64,000 nucleotides of DNA from contig NZ_LN879456.1 of the NCBI RefSeq assembly GCF_001403615.1, positions 930,001-994,000 on the forward strand, written 5' to 3'. How positions within the stretch are numbered: position 1 is the first letter of the stretch; every line of letters begins with the position of its first letter. The position numbers and the translations under genes were made by a program. Shown here in pieces: positions 51,216-60,406 of the stretch. The stretch comes from Desnuesiella massiliensis. GTDB lineage: Bacteria; Bacillota; Clostridia; Clostridiales; Clostridiaceae. The notes beneath the pieces were generated by a model. The model made no database searches, had not been told where the DNA came from, and saw only the letters and a program-made list of their open reading frames with translations.

Positions 51216-53012
51216 TTAATTTTCCTTTTGTTCCTTAGGCTCAAGTATTCCTATGCCTAGCTCAGTTAACTGAGCTTCATCTACAGTATTTGGTGCTTCT
51301 GTCATTGGACAGAAAGCATTTTGATTTTTAGGGAATGCAATTACATCCTTTATATTATCTGTACCAGAAAGGAACATTACCATTCTATCAAATCCAAAGG
51401 CTAATCCTCCATGTGGTGGTGGTCCATATTTAAAGGCTTCTAGCAAGAATCCGAACCTTTCCCAAGCTTTTTCCTTAGTGAACCCTAGCACATTAAACAT
51501 CTTTTCTTGAAGGCTAGAATCATGTATTCTTATACTTCCTCCTCCAAGTTCTTCTCCATTCAGCACCATATCATAGGCTTTAGCTCTAACTCTTCCTGGA
51601 TCTGTTTCTAAATACTGAATATCTTCATCCATTGGACTTGTAAATGGATGGTGAGCTGCTTGGTACCTATTTTCCTCTTCATTAAACTCTACTAGTGGGA
51701 ATTCTGTAACCCATAAGAATTTAAATTTTTTATTGTCCTTTAAAAGCTCTAGTTTCTTTGCTAATTCAAGTCTTAACGCTCCTAAGGATTGAAAAACTAC
51801 ACTATTTTTATCAGCTACTATTAGTATTAAGTCTCCGACACTAGCATCACATTTATTTAAAATCTCTTTAAGTTCATGCTCTTTTAAGAATTTAGAAATT
51901 GGAGATTTAACTTCATCCTCTTTATAAGCAATCCATGCAAGACCCTTAGCCTTATAGGTTTTAACAAATTCGCCTAAGCGGTCAATATCTTTTCTTCCCA
52001 TAGAAGCTCCGTTTTTTACACAGATAGCTCTAACAGAACCTCCTATATTTAGGGCATCTGCAAAAACTTTAAAATCTACATTTTTAACACTTTCAGTTAA
52101 ATCGATTATTTCCATACCAAATCTTATGTCTGGTTTATCGCTACCATACTTCTCCATAGCTTCTTTATAGGGCATTCTTCTAAAAGGTATTTCCACATCT
52201 ACATCTAAAACTTGTTTAAAAACATAGGATATTAATCTTTCATTTAAACTTATTACATCATCAGCTTCTACGAAAGACATTTCTAAATCCACTTGAGTAA
52301 ATTCTGGCTGTCTATTTGCTCTTAAATCTTCATCTCTAAAGCACTTTACAATTTGGAAGTACCTATCAAATCCAGACACCATCAATAATTGCTTAAATAA
52401 TTGTGGAGATTGTGGCAAGGCGTAGAACATTCCTGGATAATTTCTACTAGGAACTAAATAATCCCTTGCTCCCTCTGGAGTACTTTTTGTAAGCATGGGT
52501 GTTTCAACCTCTAGGAAACTTTCCTTATCCAAAAAGTCTCTTAGTGCCTTTGCAGCCTTGTGCCTTATTTTAAATATATTCTGCATATCAGGTCTTCTTA
52601 AATCCAAATATCTATATTTTAATCTGATGGCTTCTGCAGCATCTAAATTTTCCTTTATGTATATAGGTGGAGTCTCTGATTCTGAAAGTATTTTTATACT
52701 GATTCCTTTTAGCTCTACCATACCTGTTGGCATATTAGGATTTACTGCTTCTCTTTTTACTAATTCCCCTGTTACTGCAATACAATACTCTGATCTAACA
52801 CCATCTGCCTTTTCAAAGGCTTCTTTATTAATTTCTTCTCCAAAAACTACCTGTAAAATTCCGTTTAAGTCTCTTAAATCCACAAAAATCAATCCACCTA
52901 GATTTCTCTTTCTTTGAACCCAACCCATAACGGTAAATTGCATTCCAATGTGTTCTTCACGCAAATCGCCACATTTTATTGTTCTTTTTAAACCACTTAG
53001 TGATTCACCCAT
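51216..53012 (-). CDS. aspS: Aspartyl-tRNA synthetase
   Basis: 598 residues, the bacterial long form. N-terminal OB fold (VMGWVQRKRNLGGLIFVDLRD, partly quoted), class II motif 2 FRDEDLRANRQPEFTQVD, a GAD insertion (about 290-420), and motif 3 GGLAFGFDRMVMFLSG. Charges tRNA-Asp; whether it also charges tRNA-Asn cannot be decided here. No T-box precedes it. Ribosome binding site AGGAGGAAAG. Confidence 0.96.
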   Translation of the reverse strand: MGESLSGLKRTIKCGDLREEHIGMQFTVMGWVQRKRNLGGLIFVDLRDLNGILQVVFGEEINKEAFEKADGVRSEYCIAVTGELVKREAVNPNMPTGMVELKGISIKILSESETPPIYIKENLDAAEAIRLKYRYLDLRRPDMQNIFKIRHKAAKALRDFLDKESFLEVETPMLTKSTPEGARDYLVPSRNYPGMFYALPQSPQLFKQLLMVSGFDRYFQIVKCFRDEDLRANRQPEFTQVDLEMSFVEADDVISLNERLISYVFKQVLDVDVEIPFRRMPYKEAMEKYGSDKPDIRFGMEIIDLTESVKNVDFKVFADALNIGGSVRAICVKNGASMGRKDIDRLGEFVKTYKAKGLAWIAYKEDEVKSPISKFLKEHELKEILNKCDASVGDLILIVADKNSVVFQSLGALRLELAKKLELLKDNKKFKFLWVTEFPLVEFNEEENRYQAAHHPFTSPMDEDIQYLETDPGRVRAKAYDMVLNGEELGGGSIRIHDSSLQEKMFNVLGFTKEKAWERFGFLLEAFKYGPPPHGGLAFGFDRMVMFLSGTDNIKDVIAFPKNQNAFCPMTEAPNTVDEAQLTELGIGILEPKEQKEN

Positions 53013-53100
53013 TAATCTTTCCTCCTGATCATAATAATTTCAAGGAATATCTATGGTGTCATTAATAAATAAGATATCCCTATTTTATAAATATAAAATA

Positions 53101-54534
53101 CTAATATAAAGTATTTAACAGCTGAATTTTTTTATAAATCATTTCATCAATTCTATTAATATACTCTCTTACATCCTTAACATTAGCATATCTTTCAATC
53201 CTATTCTCTTCTAAGAAAACCACCTTCGATATAGCATCAGCACCTAAAGCTACTATAGTTTGTTTCTCCTCTATTATTTGTATATTATAGATACATTCCT
53301 TACCTACTTTAGCATATCCTACATTCTCCATATTACCTACCATATTTTTTTGTCTATACATATAATATGGTACCATATCTAATTCCTTAGCTAATTCCTT
53401 AGTTTTTTCATACATTGAATTTAAAACTATCTGATTAGGCATAGAATATTTTTTTTCTAAGCATATATCTTCATAAAGCCTAGAGGCTCTTTTTATGGAA
53501 AGCCCATGTACAGTAAGGCTGTCTGGCTTTAAAGCTGAAATCTCATTACAGGTATTTTCTAAATAACTTGTATTTTCTCCTGGTAGTCCCACAATTATAT
53601 CCATATTAATATTATCAAAACCTAAGGATCTTGCCAAATTAAATTTTTCTACTACCTCTTGCACCTTGTGCATTCTTCCTATAGATAAAAGCGTATCCTC
53701 ATTCATAGTTTGTGGATTTATACTTATTCTAGTAACACCAGCTTCCTTCATGGCAAGTAATTTACCTTCTGTAATGCTATCTGGCCTTCCGCATTCTACC
53801 GTAAATTCTTTAAAATTGCTACGCTTTACAAAGTTATCATTTATAACTTCCATCAAAGCTTTAAAGTCTTCATCCTCAATAGCTGTAGGTGTTCCACCGC
53901 CAAAATATATATTTTCAACATTAATATCTTTTCCCTTTATATATTTTGAAAGTTCCTCTATTTCCTTCTTTAAAGCATTCAAATAAGGCTCTACTAGCTT
54001 TTTATTGGCTTTAATAGGATTTGACGCAAAAGAACAATACAAGCATCTAGTTGGGCAAAAAGGCATACCTATGTATAAGCTTATATTATGTTTTTCGTTA
54101 TTAACAAAAGCCTTCTCATATCTTGCTACGTCAATACAAAGCTTTGCCTTTTCACTGCTGGTAAGAAAATGAGTTTTAAAGTAATCAGTTATATATTCCT
54201 CTGTAAATCCCTTTTCAATAAGATTTAATGCTATTTTACTTGGTCTTATACCTAGAAGAGTTCCCCAAGGATGAATAGTACTAGTAGTTTCAGACAAGTA
54301 TAAATAAAAATATTTTTTTATCTGTTCTTTTATAGAAATCTCATCCTCTATACAAAATTCTTTTAAATTTTTATTATTTGAAGAACATATTACAATAGCA
54401 TAATTTTTTACGTCTATCTTAAAATCATACTCTTCTTCTATAAATTTAATATCTTTAAATGAAAAAAATAGATTTGCAATTTGAAAAATTTCATATCTAT
54501 ATTTCATGTCATTTAACTTAATCTTTATTTCCAT
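53101..54534 (-). CDS. hemZ: HemZ-type radical SAM protein (coproporphyrinogen dehydrogenase-like)
   Basis: 477 residues from ATG 54534 (TAGGAG upstream); 22 further codons are open but overlap the neighbouring gene. Non-conserved N-terminal domain (about 1-130), then the radical SAM motif PFCPTRCLYCSFAS (CxxxCxxC), GGGTPTAIED and VECGRPDSITEG, with the HemN-like tail. HemZ is proposed as an oxygen-independent coproporphyrinogen oxidase, but many HemN relatives are haem chaperones or methylases. No other haem genes are near. Its position after relA-dtd and the MBL gene is conserved in clostridia. Confidence 0.86.
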   Translation of the reverse strand: MEIKIKLNDMKYRYEIFQIANLFFSFKDIKFIEEEYDFKIDVKNYAIVICSSNNKNLKEFCIEDEISIKEQIKKYFYLYLSETTSTIHPWGTLLGIRPSKIALNLIEKGFTEEYITDYFKTHFLTSSEKAKLCIDVARYEKAFVNNEKHNISLYIGMPFCPTRCLYCSFASNPIKANKKLVEPYLNALKKEIEELSKYIKGKDINVENIYFGGGTPTAIEDEDFKALMEVINDNFVKRSNFKEFTVECGRPDSITEGKLLAMKEAGVTRISINPQTMNEDTLLSIGRMHKVQEVVEKFNLARSLGFDNINMDIIVGLPGENTSYLENTCNEISALKPDSLTVHGLSIKRASRLYEDICLEKKYSMPNQIVLNSMYEKTKELAKELDMVPYYMYRQKNMVGNMENVGYAKVGKECIYNIQIIEEKQTIVALGADAISKVVFLEENRIERYANVKDVREYINRIDEMIYKKIQLLNTLY

Positions 54535-54547
54535 GATTACTCCTAAT

Positions 54548-55153
54548 TTATAAGAATGGATTACTTTGTTTTTCTCTGCCAATGGTGCTACTTGGTCCAT
54601 GTCCTGGGTATACCACTACACCACTGTCTAATACCATAAGCTTTTCTTTTATACTCCTTATAATGGTTTCAAAATCTCCTCCGGTTAAATCTGTTCTTCC
54701 TATGGAACCACTAAACAGAGTATCACCAGTGAATAGATTATTCTCCACTAAAAAGCATACCCCTCCTGGAGTATGCCCCGGAGTTTCAATGCATTTCACT
54801 TCCATGTTTCCTAAGGTTAAAATATCTCCATCCTTTAAATTGCCGTCAGCACCTTTAGAGCTATCTAGTACACCAAACATAAAGGTTCTTTTTAATATAA
54901 GCTCTTCATCTTTAGCATGAATGTACACAGGTACATTATATCTCTTTTTTAGAGTTATTACCGCTCCAGTATGATCTATATGACCATGAGTCAAAACAAT
55001 ATATTTTACTCTTGCCCCTAAATTATCAGCAGCCTCTATAATATCCTCTTCGTCTCCACCTGGATCCATAATAAGAGCTTCCTTTGTTTCTTCATCCATA
55101 ACTATATAACAGTTAGCAGCATATACTCCTGCAGGAATCCTTTTTAGTTCCAT
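54548..55153 (-). CDS. MBL-fold hydrolase (glyoxalase II-like, YqgX type)
   Basis: 201 residues. Metal site THGHIDHTG (about 55-63), further His in ETPGHTPGG (about 124-132), Asp in FTGDTLFSGSIGRTDL and His in VYPGHGPSSTIG. Complete dinuclear zinc site as in hydroxyacylglutathione hydrolases. YqgX-type proteins may hydrolyse thioesters; substrate unknown. Follows dtd in the relA cluster. Confidence 0.87.
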   Translation of the reverse strand: MELKRIPAGVYAANCYIVMDEETKEALIMDPGGDEEDIIEAADNLGARVKYIVLTHGHIDHTGAVITLKKRYNVPVYIHAKDEELILKRTFMFGVLDSSKGADGNLKDGDILTLGNMEVKCIETPGHTPGGVCFLVENNLFTGDTLFSGSIGRTDLTGGDFETIIRSIKEKLMVLDSGVVVYPGHGPSSTIGREKQSNPFL

Positions 55154-55166
55154 ACAATTACCTCCT

Positions 55167-55616
55167 TTAAAATATCTTTTTACTGTCTAGCATCAGTGTT
55201 ACAGGCCCATCATTTTCAATATTTACTTTCATATTAGCTCCAAAGACTCCAGTTTCTACTTTTATTCCTTCTTCTTTGCACATATCTACAAAAGTTTCAT
55301 ATAATTCTTTTGCCTGTTCTCCAGAGAGTGCATCCATAAAATTAGGTCTTCTACCCTTTCTACAATCTCCATACAAAGTAAATTGGGAAACTATGAGAAG
55401 TTCCCCCTTTACATCCAATAAAGAATGGTTCATTTTTTCTTCTTCGTCCTCAAATATTCTAAGGTTTAAAATCTTATCCTTTAAGTATTTTAAATCCTCC
55501 ATAGTATCATCTTTGGATATACCCAATAAAACATTTAACCCTTTATTAATGCTTCCAACTATCTTATCCTCTACTATAACAGAGGATGCATTTACTCTTT
55601 GTACTACAGCTCTCAT
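55167..55616 (-). CDS. dtd: D-aminoacyl-tRNA deacylase
   Basis: 149 residues. The two active-site signatures are present: SQFTLYGDCRKGRRPNF (about 76-92) and the NDGPVTLMLD tail with the Gly-Pro motif of DTD. Frees tRNAs mischarged with D-amino acids or glycine. Relevant here because this organism also makes D-ornithine and probably D-alanine. 12 bases after relA. Confidence 0.95.
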   Translation of the reverse strand: MRAVVQRVNASSVIVEDKIVGSINKGLNVLLGISKDDTMEDLKYLKDKILNLRIFEDEEEKMNHSLLDVKGELLIVSQFTLYGDCRKGRRPNFMDALSGEQAKELYETFVDMCKEEGIKVETGVFGANMKVNIENDGPVTLMLDSKKIF

Positions 55617-55628
55617 TTTGTTACCTCT

Positions 55629-57800
55629 CTAATATTTCATTCTAAATACTTCCATGACACCCTTTAGCTTCTTAATCTTCTTCATCAATTCTTTTAATTC
55701 TTCAATATCATTGATTCTTATTTTTATATTAATGGTAGCAGTATTGCCTTTAGCCGTCTTAGCATTTAAGGCATGCAGATTTATCTTCAATTCTGTTATA
55801 ACTATCATTATTTCAGATAATAATCCGCTCCTATCCTCAGCTTTAACTTGAATCTCAGTAACGTAGCCAGAGCCTTTAGCATTTCCCCAATCTACTTCTA
55901 CAAACTTGTTGTCCTCATCGACTCTTATACTATGAATATTACTGCAATCTTTTCTATGAATGGAAATCCCTCTACCCTTAGTAATAAATCCTATTATATC
56001 ATCTCCTGGCACAGGATTACAACATTTGGCAAACCTAACTAAGACGTTATTTAGCCCCTTTACTGATATTCCAAAACTTCCGTCCCTCTTATTTATCTTA
56101 GAATTTTTATTCATCTGCTCTTCTAGAGAATTCCTTACACTTTCTTCATTAGCCTTATCTAATCCATGAGCTTCTCTTAACTTACTTACTACAATTGAAG
56201 CCATTGGCATTCCCATTCCCACAGAGGAATATAAATCATCAATAGTATTCATATTATATTTCTTTAATAATTTTTCTATGGGCTCACCTTTAGCAATCTC
56301 TCCAAAGTTTCCACCTTGTCTCTTAGCTTCCTTTTCTAAAAGTTCTTTACCTTTTGATATATTTTCATCTCTTTTAACCTTTTTAAACCATGCCCTGATT
56401 TTGCTCTTAGCTTGATTGCTCTTTGCAATATTAAGCCAATCTATACTTGGTCCTTTAGGTGTAGAAGAGGTTAATATTTCCACTATTTCTCCGGTCTTTA
56501 GATGATAATCTAAGGTTACCATCTTTCCATTCACTTTTGCACCAATACATCTATTTCCTACATCTGTGTGTATTCTATAGGCAAAGTCGATAGGTGTAGC
56601 ATCATGAGGCAAATTTATTACAACTCCCTTTGGTGTAAAAACAAAAACTTCATCAGAGAATAAGTCTATTTTGAAAGCCTCCATGAATTCCTCTGCATCA
56701 GAGGTTTCCCTTTGCCACTCAAGCATATCTCTTAACCAAGATAGCTTTGCATCAAAATCATTTCCCCCGCCTTCACCTTCCTTATATTTCCAGTGAGCAG
56801 CGATACCATACTCAGCGGTTTTATGCATTTCGAAGGTTCTTATCTGTATTTCAAAGGTCTTTCCTTGAGGTCCAATAACAGTGGTGTGAAGAGATTGATA
56901 CATATTAGGCTTAGGCATAGCTATATAATCTTTAAATCTGCCTGGGATAGGTTTATAAACTGTATGCACTATGCCTAAAGCTGCATAGCAATCCTTTATG
57001 GTATTAACTAAAATTCTTATAGCAGTTAGATCAAAAATTTGATCAATACTTTTACTTTTATTTAACATTTTTCTATATATGCTATAAAAGTGCTTTGGCC
57101 TTCCCTCTATATCAGAATCTATAGTAGAATTTAATAACCTTCTATGCAAATCTGTTATTATTTCAGATATATAAACCTCTCTCTCTGCTCTTTTTTCTGC
57201 AATCTTTTGTACCAAATCATAGTATTCATTGGGATTCATATATCTAAAAGCTAGATCTTCTAATTCCCATTTTATCTTTGACATTCCTAAACGGTGTGCT
57301 AAAGGAGCATAAATATCAAAGGTTTCTTTAGCTTTTTCCTTCTGCTTCTCTACAGGCATATATTTTAACGTTCTCATGTTATGTAGTCTATCTGCAAGCT
57401 TAATAAGAATTACTCTTATATCTTTGGTCATAGCTAATAGCATTTTTCTTACATTATCTGCTTGCTGTTCTTCCTTTGTTTTATATTGAATTTTTCCTAA
57501 CTTAGTTACACCCTCTACTAAATTAGCCACTTCTTCATTGAACTCTCTTTTAATATCTTCGTAATTATAATCCGTATCTTCTATAACATCATGGAGTAAT
57601 CCCGCAATAATAGTGTTTGTATCCATTCCCATTTCTGCTAAAATACAAGCAACCTCAATGGGATGAATAATATAAGGCTCACCAGACTCTCTCCTTTGTT
57701 GCTTATGAGCTTGGTCAGCTAAATTATATGCTTTTTGTATCAACTCTTTATTAAAATTAGAACAGTTATTTTCTATTTTCTCTATAAGTTTCTGAAGCAT
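55629..57800 (-). CDS. relA: Bifunctional (p)ppGpp synthetase/hydrolase
   Basis: 723 residues. HD hydrolase domain with intact HDVIEDT (about 69-75) and KLADRLHNMRTL; synthetase with YRKMLNKSKSIDQIFDLTAIR (partly) and YQSLHTTVIGPQGKTFEIQIRT; TGS domain (VFTPKGVVINLPHDATPIDFAY); zinc-finger/helical part with FAKCCNPVPGDDIIGFIT; C-terminal ACT. As the hydrolase motif is intact it should both make and degrade the alarmone (Rel type). First gene of relA-dtd-MBL-hemZ. Ribosome binding site AAGGAGAG. Confidence 0.96.
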   Translation of the reverse strand: MLQKLIEKIENNCSNFNKELIQKAYNLADQAHKQQRRESGEPYIIHPIEVACILAEMGMDTNTIIAGLLHDVIEDTDYNYEDIKREFNEEVANLVEGVTKLGKIQYKTKEEQQADNVRKMLLAMTKDIRVILIKLADRLHNMRTLKYMPVEKQKEKAKETFDIYAPLAHRLGMSKIKWELEDLAFRYMNPNEYYDLVQKIAEKRAEREVYISEIITDLHRRLLNSTIDSDIEGRPKHFYSIYRKMLNKSKSIDQIFDLTAIRILVNTIKDCYAALGIVHTVYKPIPGRFKDYIAMPKPNMYQSLHTTVIGPQGKTFEIQIRTFEMHKTAEYGIAAHWKYKEGEGGGNDFDAKLSWLRDMLEWQRETSDAEEFMEAFKIDLFSDEVFVFTPKGVVINLPHDATPIDFAYRIHTDVGNRCIGAKVNGKMVTLDYHLKTGEIVEILTSSTPKGPSIDWLNIAKSNQAKSKIRAWFKKVKRDENISKGKELLEKEAKRQGGNFGEIAKGEPIEKLLKKYNMNTIDDLYSSVGMGMPMASIVVSKLREAHGLDKANEESVRNSLEEQMNKNSKINKRDGSFGISVKGLNNVLVRFAKCCNPVPGDDIIGFITKGRGISIHRKDCSNIHSIRVDEDNKFVEVDWGNAKGSGYVTEIQVKAEDRSGLLSEIMIVITELKINLHALNAKTAKGNTATINIKIRINDIEELKELMKKIKKLKGVMEVFRMKY

Positions 57801-57843
57801 GTGGAATTACTCTCCTTAATTAAATTACTTTTTTAAAGTCAAA

Positions 57844-57863
57844 GGCTGGTTATTCAACCAGCC
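57844..57863. terminator. Terminator between apt and relA
   Basis: GGCTGGTT pairs with AACCAGCC over ATTC. The best T run (eight T) is on the plus strand; on the minus strand, the direction of apt, it is TTTGACTTT, so termination of apt may be partial. Confidence 0.6.
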
Positions 57864-57955
57864 ATCTTTTTTTTAATTATATATTATTTTGTAGAATTTT
57901 GCAATTGCAAATTCATGTTTTATCTATATAAAAAATACGTAAATTGTTATGAAAA

Positions 57956-58474
57956 CTATATATCATATTGAACTAAAGAGAGAATTTCATATCCTTGAAG
58001 CTTATCTCTTCCATTTAATTCAGTTAGCTCAATTACAAAATCCATAGCAGATACATTTCCACCTACTGTCTCAACTAATTTAGCTACAGATGCAATAGTC
58101 CCACCGGTGGCTAATAAATCATCTATTATGGCAACTCTCTGCCCTGGTTTTATTGCATCCTTATGAATTTCTAAAATATCGCTACCATATTCTAAATCAT
58201 ATTCTACTGCAATGGTATCATAAGGTAACTTTCCCTTTTTTCTAACAGGTACGAATCCTACCCCTAAAGCGTAAGCTACTGGTACTCCAAATATAAAACC
58301 TCTAGCTTCCGGCCCTACTATAACATCAATATTTTTATCTTTTAAATGCTGCACTATTTTATCTACTGCTATTTTCAAGCCCTCTCCATCTTGAACTAAA
58401 GTTGTAACATCCTTAAAGCTTATTCCGTCTTTTGGAAAGTTTTCAATTATCCTTATTTTATCCTTTAAATCCAT
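57956..58474 (-). CDS. apt: Adenine phosphoribosyltransferase
   Basis: 172 residues. PRPP-binding VAIIDDLLATGGTIAS (about 121-136), GPEARGFIFGVPVAYALG and RKKGKLPYDTI. Salvages adenine to AMP. Lies 35 bases after the RecJ-like gene and is likely co-transcribed with it, an old pairing: recJ-apt-relA is common in Firmicutes. Confidence 0.96.
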   Translation of the reverse strand: MDLKDKIRIIENFPKDGISFKDVTTLVQDGEGLKIAVDKIVQHLKDKNIDVIVGPEARGFIFGVPVAYALGVGFVPVRKKGKLPYDTIAVEYDLEYGSDILEIHKDAIKPGQRVAIIDDLLATGGTIASVAKLVETVGGNVSAMDFVIELTELNGRDKLQGYEILSLVQYDI

Positions 58475-58509
58475 TTTAATTCCTCCATCGAAAATTTATT
58501 TTATAACTT

Positions 58510-59370
58510 TTAAAGCATGCTGTTTTTTACTTCTTTATCTAAGTATTTCGCAATCTGCTCTGCCCTATATTCATTGGTAGTGGTTAATAACTCTACAGCG
58601 ATCCTAGCATTATCCATTCTTCCTATAGCATTAATGGTAGGTGTTATAGTCAACACTATATTTTTAATATCCATTTCAGTTATCTCTAAAGCATTAATAT
58701 GACGCATTAATGCTCTTAATCCATAATTATTAGTGCAAGGTAAAAATCTCATGCCTTCCTTAAAGATAACTTCATTTTCCCCCTCCACAGGTAGCTCTGA
58801 AGCAAAGGTTCCTAGCATAACCAAATCTATATATTTATTTATGCTCTTCATGTTATAATATGTAGCTATAGCTTGGGTCAGTTTAAAGACCACTCCCGTA
58901 TAAGAAAGGTATTTATCATTGTAATCATCCTTTTTATTCCTAGGACTTATAGCAATGGAACCATAACTTAATATATGCTCTTTGTTATGAGTAATAAGTA
59001 CATCTATACCTAAATCAGCACATAAATTTTTCTGCTCCAAAGACTCAAATTCACAGCCTACAGTTATTATTAAATTTGCGCCAAGAAATTTAATATGATT
59101 TCTAATGGCTTCTGTATTTAATTTATCTCCATCATTTATATTATCAGAAATATAATATTCCACATCAGCATTTAAATATTTAAGAACAAGCAAAAGCAAT
59201 GAAATGCCGCAAATTCCATCCACATTGCAGCATCCATATACCACTATTTTTTCTCTTTCATTTATGGCCTTTACCATTCTATCTAGAGCATTTTCCATGT
59301 TCTTTAACAAAAAGGGATTATATTCTGTTAAACCTTTAGGGCGATATATATTCTCCCAAAACTTATGCAT
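58510..59370 (-). CDS. Short RecJ-like DHH-family protein without catalytic motifs
   Basis: 286 residues from ATG 59370 (GGAGGAG upstream). It aligns by eye with the N-terminal DHH domain of RecJ: YGCCNVDG (45-52) in place of HGDYDVDG, LIITVGCE for LIITVDCG, GIDVLITHNKEH for GIDVIITDHHE, GTFASELPVEGENE for the GTIADVxPL block, and a recognisable TINAIGRMDNARIAVELL. The metal-binding Asp and His of motifs I, II and III are mostly replaced. The protein also stops where RecJ continues with DHHA1 and OB domains; apt follows after 35 bases. It keeps the recJ place between secF and apt. Not frameshifted, has a good promoter and ribosome binding site, so likely expressed, but probably not a nuclease. 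Confidence 0.75.
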   Translation of the reverse strand: MHKFWENIYRPKGLTEYNPFLLKNMENALDRMVKAINEREKIVVYGCCNVDGICGISLLLLVLKYLNADVEYYISDNINDGDKLNTEAIRNHIKFLGANLIITVGCEFESLEQKNLCADLGIDVLITHNKEHILSYGSIAISPRNKKDDYNDKYLSYTGVVFKLTQAIATYYNMKSINKYIDLVMLGTFASELPVEGENEVIFKEGMRFLPCTNNYGLRALMRHINALEITEMDIKNIVLTITPTINAIGRMDNARIAVELLTTTNEYRAEQIAKYLDKEVKNSML

Positions 59371-59404
59371 AATTAACTCCTCCAACTTTATAGAAAACAA
59401 CTAT

Positions 59405-59433
59405 ATTATAATTGAAAATCCCTAATTTGACAA
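59405..59433 (-). promoter_or_regulatory. Promoter of the RecJ-like gene and apt
   Basis: Minus strand TTGTCA, 17 bases, TATAAT, about 35 bases before the RecJ-like start codon. Confidence 0.78.
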
Positions 59434-59450
59434 ATATTTTTCAATAAAAA

Positions 59451-59527
59451 TAACATAAATCTTCATATTTTTGTAGTAGATATACTAATCATCGTAAAAT
59501 CCGCTTATTTTCTGAAGATTTATGTTA
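59451..59527 (-). terminator. Long-loop hairpin after secF
   Basis: TAACATAAATCTTCA (59451-59465) and TGAAGATTTATGTTA (59513-59527) are perfect 15-base inverted repeats with a 47-base loop; T-rich sequence follows on the minus strand. Probably the end of the yajC-scf-secDF transcript, though the loop is unusually long. Confidence 0.6.
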
Positions 59528-59544
59528 CTAAAATTATTTAAATT

Positions 59545-60405
59545 TTAAGCTCTAGACTTACTTGTTCTATTCTTAAATATTACCCATAATGGGCTCGCTA
59601 TGAATATGGAGGAATAAGCTCCTGATAATATACCAATTATCAATGGAAAGGCAAATTCTCTAACTGTAGGAACAAAAACATAAACCGCAGTTATAGTGAT
59701 AAGTGTAGTAAGTACAGTATTTATAGATCTTGACATAGTCTGTGTTATACTGATGTTAGCTAATTCAGTAACATTAACCCTTCTCATAGTCTTTCCATTT
59801 TCTCTTATTCTATCAAAAATAACTATGGTATCATTAATAGAATATCCTACTATAGTTAATATAGCTGCTATAAAAGGAGAGTTAACTGGTACATTAAATA
59901 TAGCATAAATACTAATAGTTATTAATATGTCATGGACTAATGCCAAAATTGCAGCTAATCCAAATTTAAATTCAAATCTTATGGCTACATATATAAGCAT
60001 TGCCACATTAGCAACTAATAGAGCTATAATAGCTTTATTAGTGAGATCTCTTCCAACAGATTGCCCAATTTCATCTTGAGAAACTAAAGCCTTATCTTCC
60101 AGATTATATTTTTCTTTTATCTCTTTAAACATTGAACTTATTTTTTCACTATCAAGATTATTGCTTTTTATCTCTAACTGAGTATTTTCAACTTTATTAG
60201 TAACAGCATCATTAGCATATTTAGTAACAATGCTATCTATTTCTGCTTTTTCAAAGTCTTTGCCCATATCTATAACTAATTGGGTACCGCCTCTAAAATC
60301 TATTCCAAAATTAAGTCCCTTAGTTACCAGAAATCCTAATCCTATCACAATGATTAATAAGGAGATTCCAAACCATAATTTTGTTTTTTCAATTATCTTT
60401 AGCAT
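59545..60405 (-). CDS. secF: Protein translocase subunit SecF
   Basis: 286 residues from ATG 60405 (AGGGGGG upstream); eight earlier codons are open but lack a proper site. Six membrane helices with a periplasmic-type loop after the first. FGIDFRGGTQLVIDM is the SecF P1 signature, and GYSINDTIVIFDRIRENGKTM the conserved TM4-5 loop. With SecD it uses the proton (or sodium) gradient to aid Sec export. One base separates it from the secD stop. Confidence 0.96.
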   Translation of the reverse strand: MLKIIEKTKLWFGISLLIIVIGLGFLVTKGLNFGIDFRGGTQLVIDMGKDFEKAEIDSIVTKYANDAVTNKVENTQLEIKSNNLDSEKISSMFKEIKEKYNLEDKALVSQDEIGQSVGRDLTNKAIIALLVANVAMLIYVAIRFEFKFGLAAILALVHDILITISIYAIFNVPVNSPFIAAILTIVGYSINDTIVIFDRIRENGKTMRRVNVTELANISITQTMSRSINTVLTTLITITAVYVFVPTVREFAFPLIIGILSGAYSSIFIASPLWVIFKNRTSKSRA

Positions 60406-60406
60406 A

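Noticed and set aside
52981..53100. T-box leader before aspS
   Set aside because: No AGGGTGG-type T-box or specifier region; only a weak 9-bp inverted repeat without T run between hemZ and aspS.
54535..54600. 22-codon extension of HemZ overlapping the MBL gene
   Set aside because: ATG 54534 follows TAGGAGTAATC; the extension has no site and would overlap a gene on the same strand in another frame.
58510..59370. Frameshifted recJ pseudogene
   Set aside because: Only 35 bases separate its stop from apt and they contain no remnant of the missing RecJ domains; the frame is intact with a good promoter and ribosome binding site.
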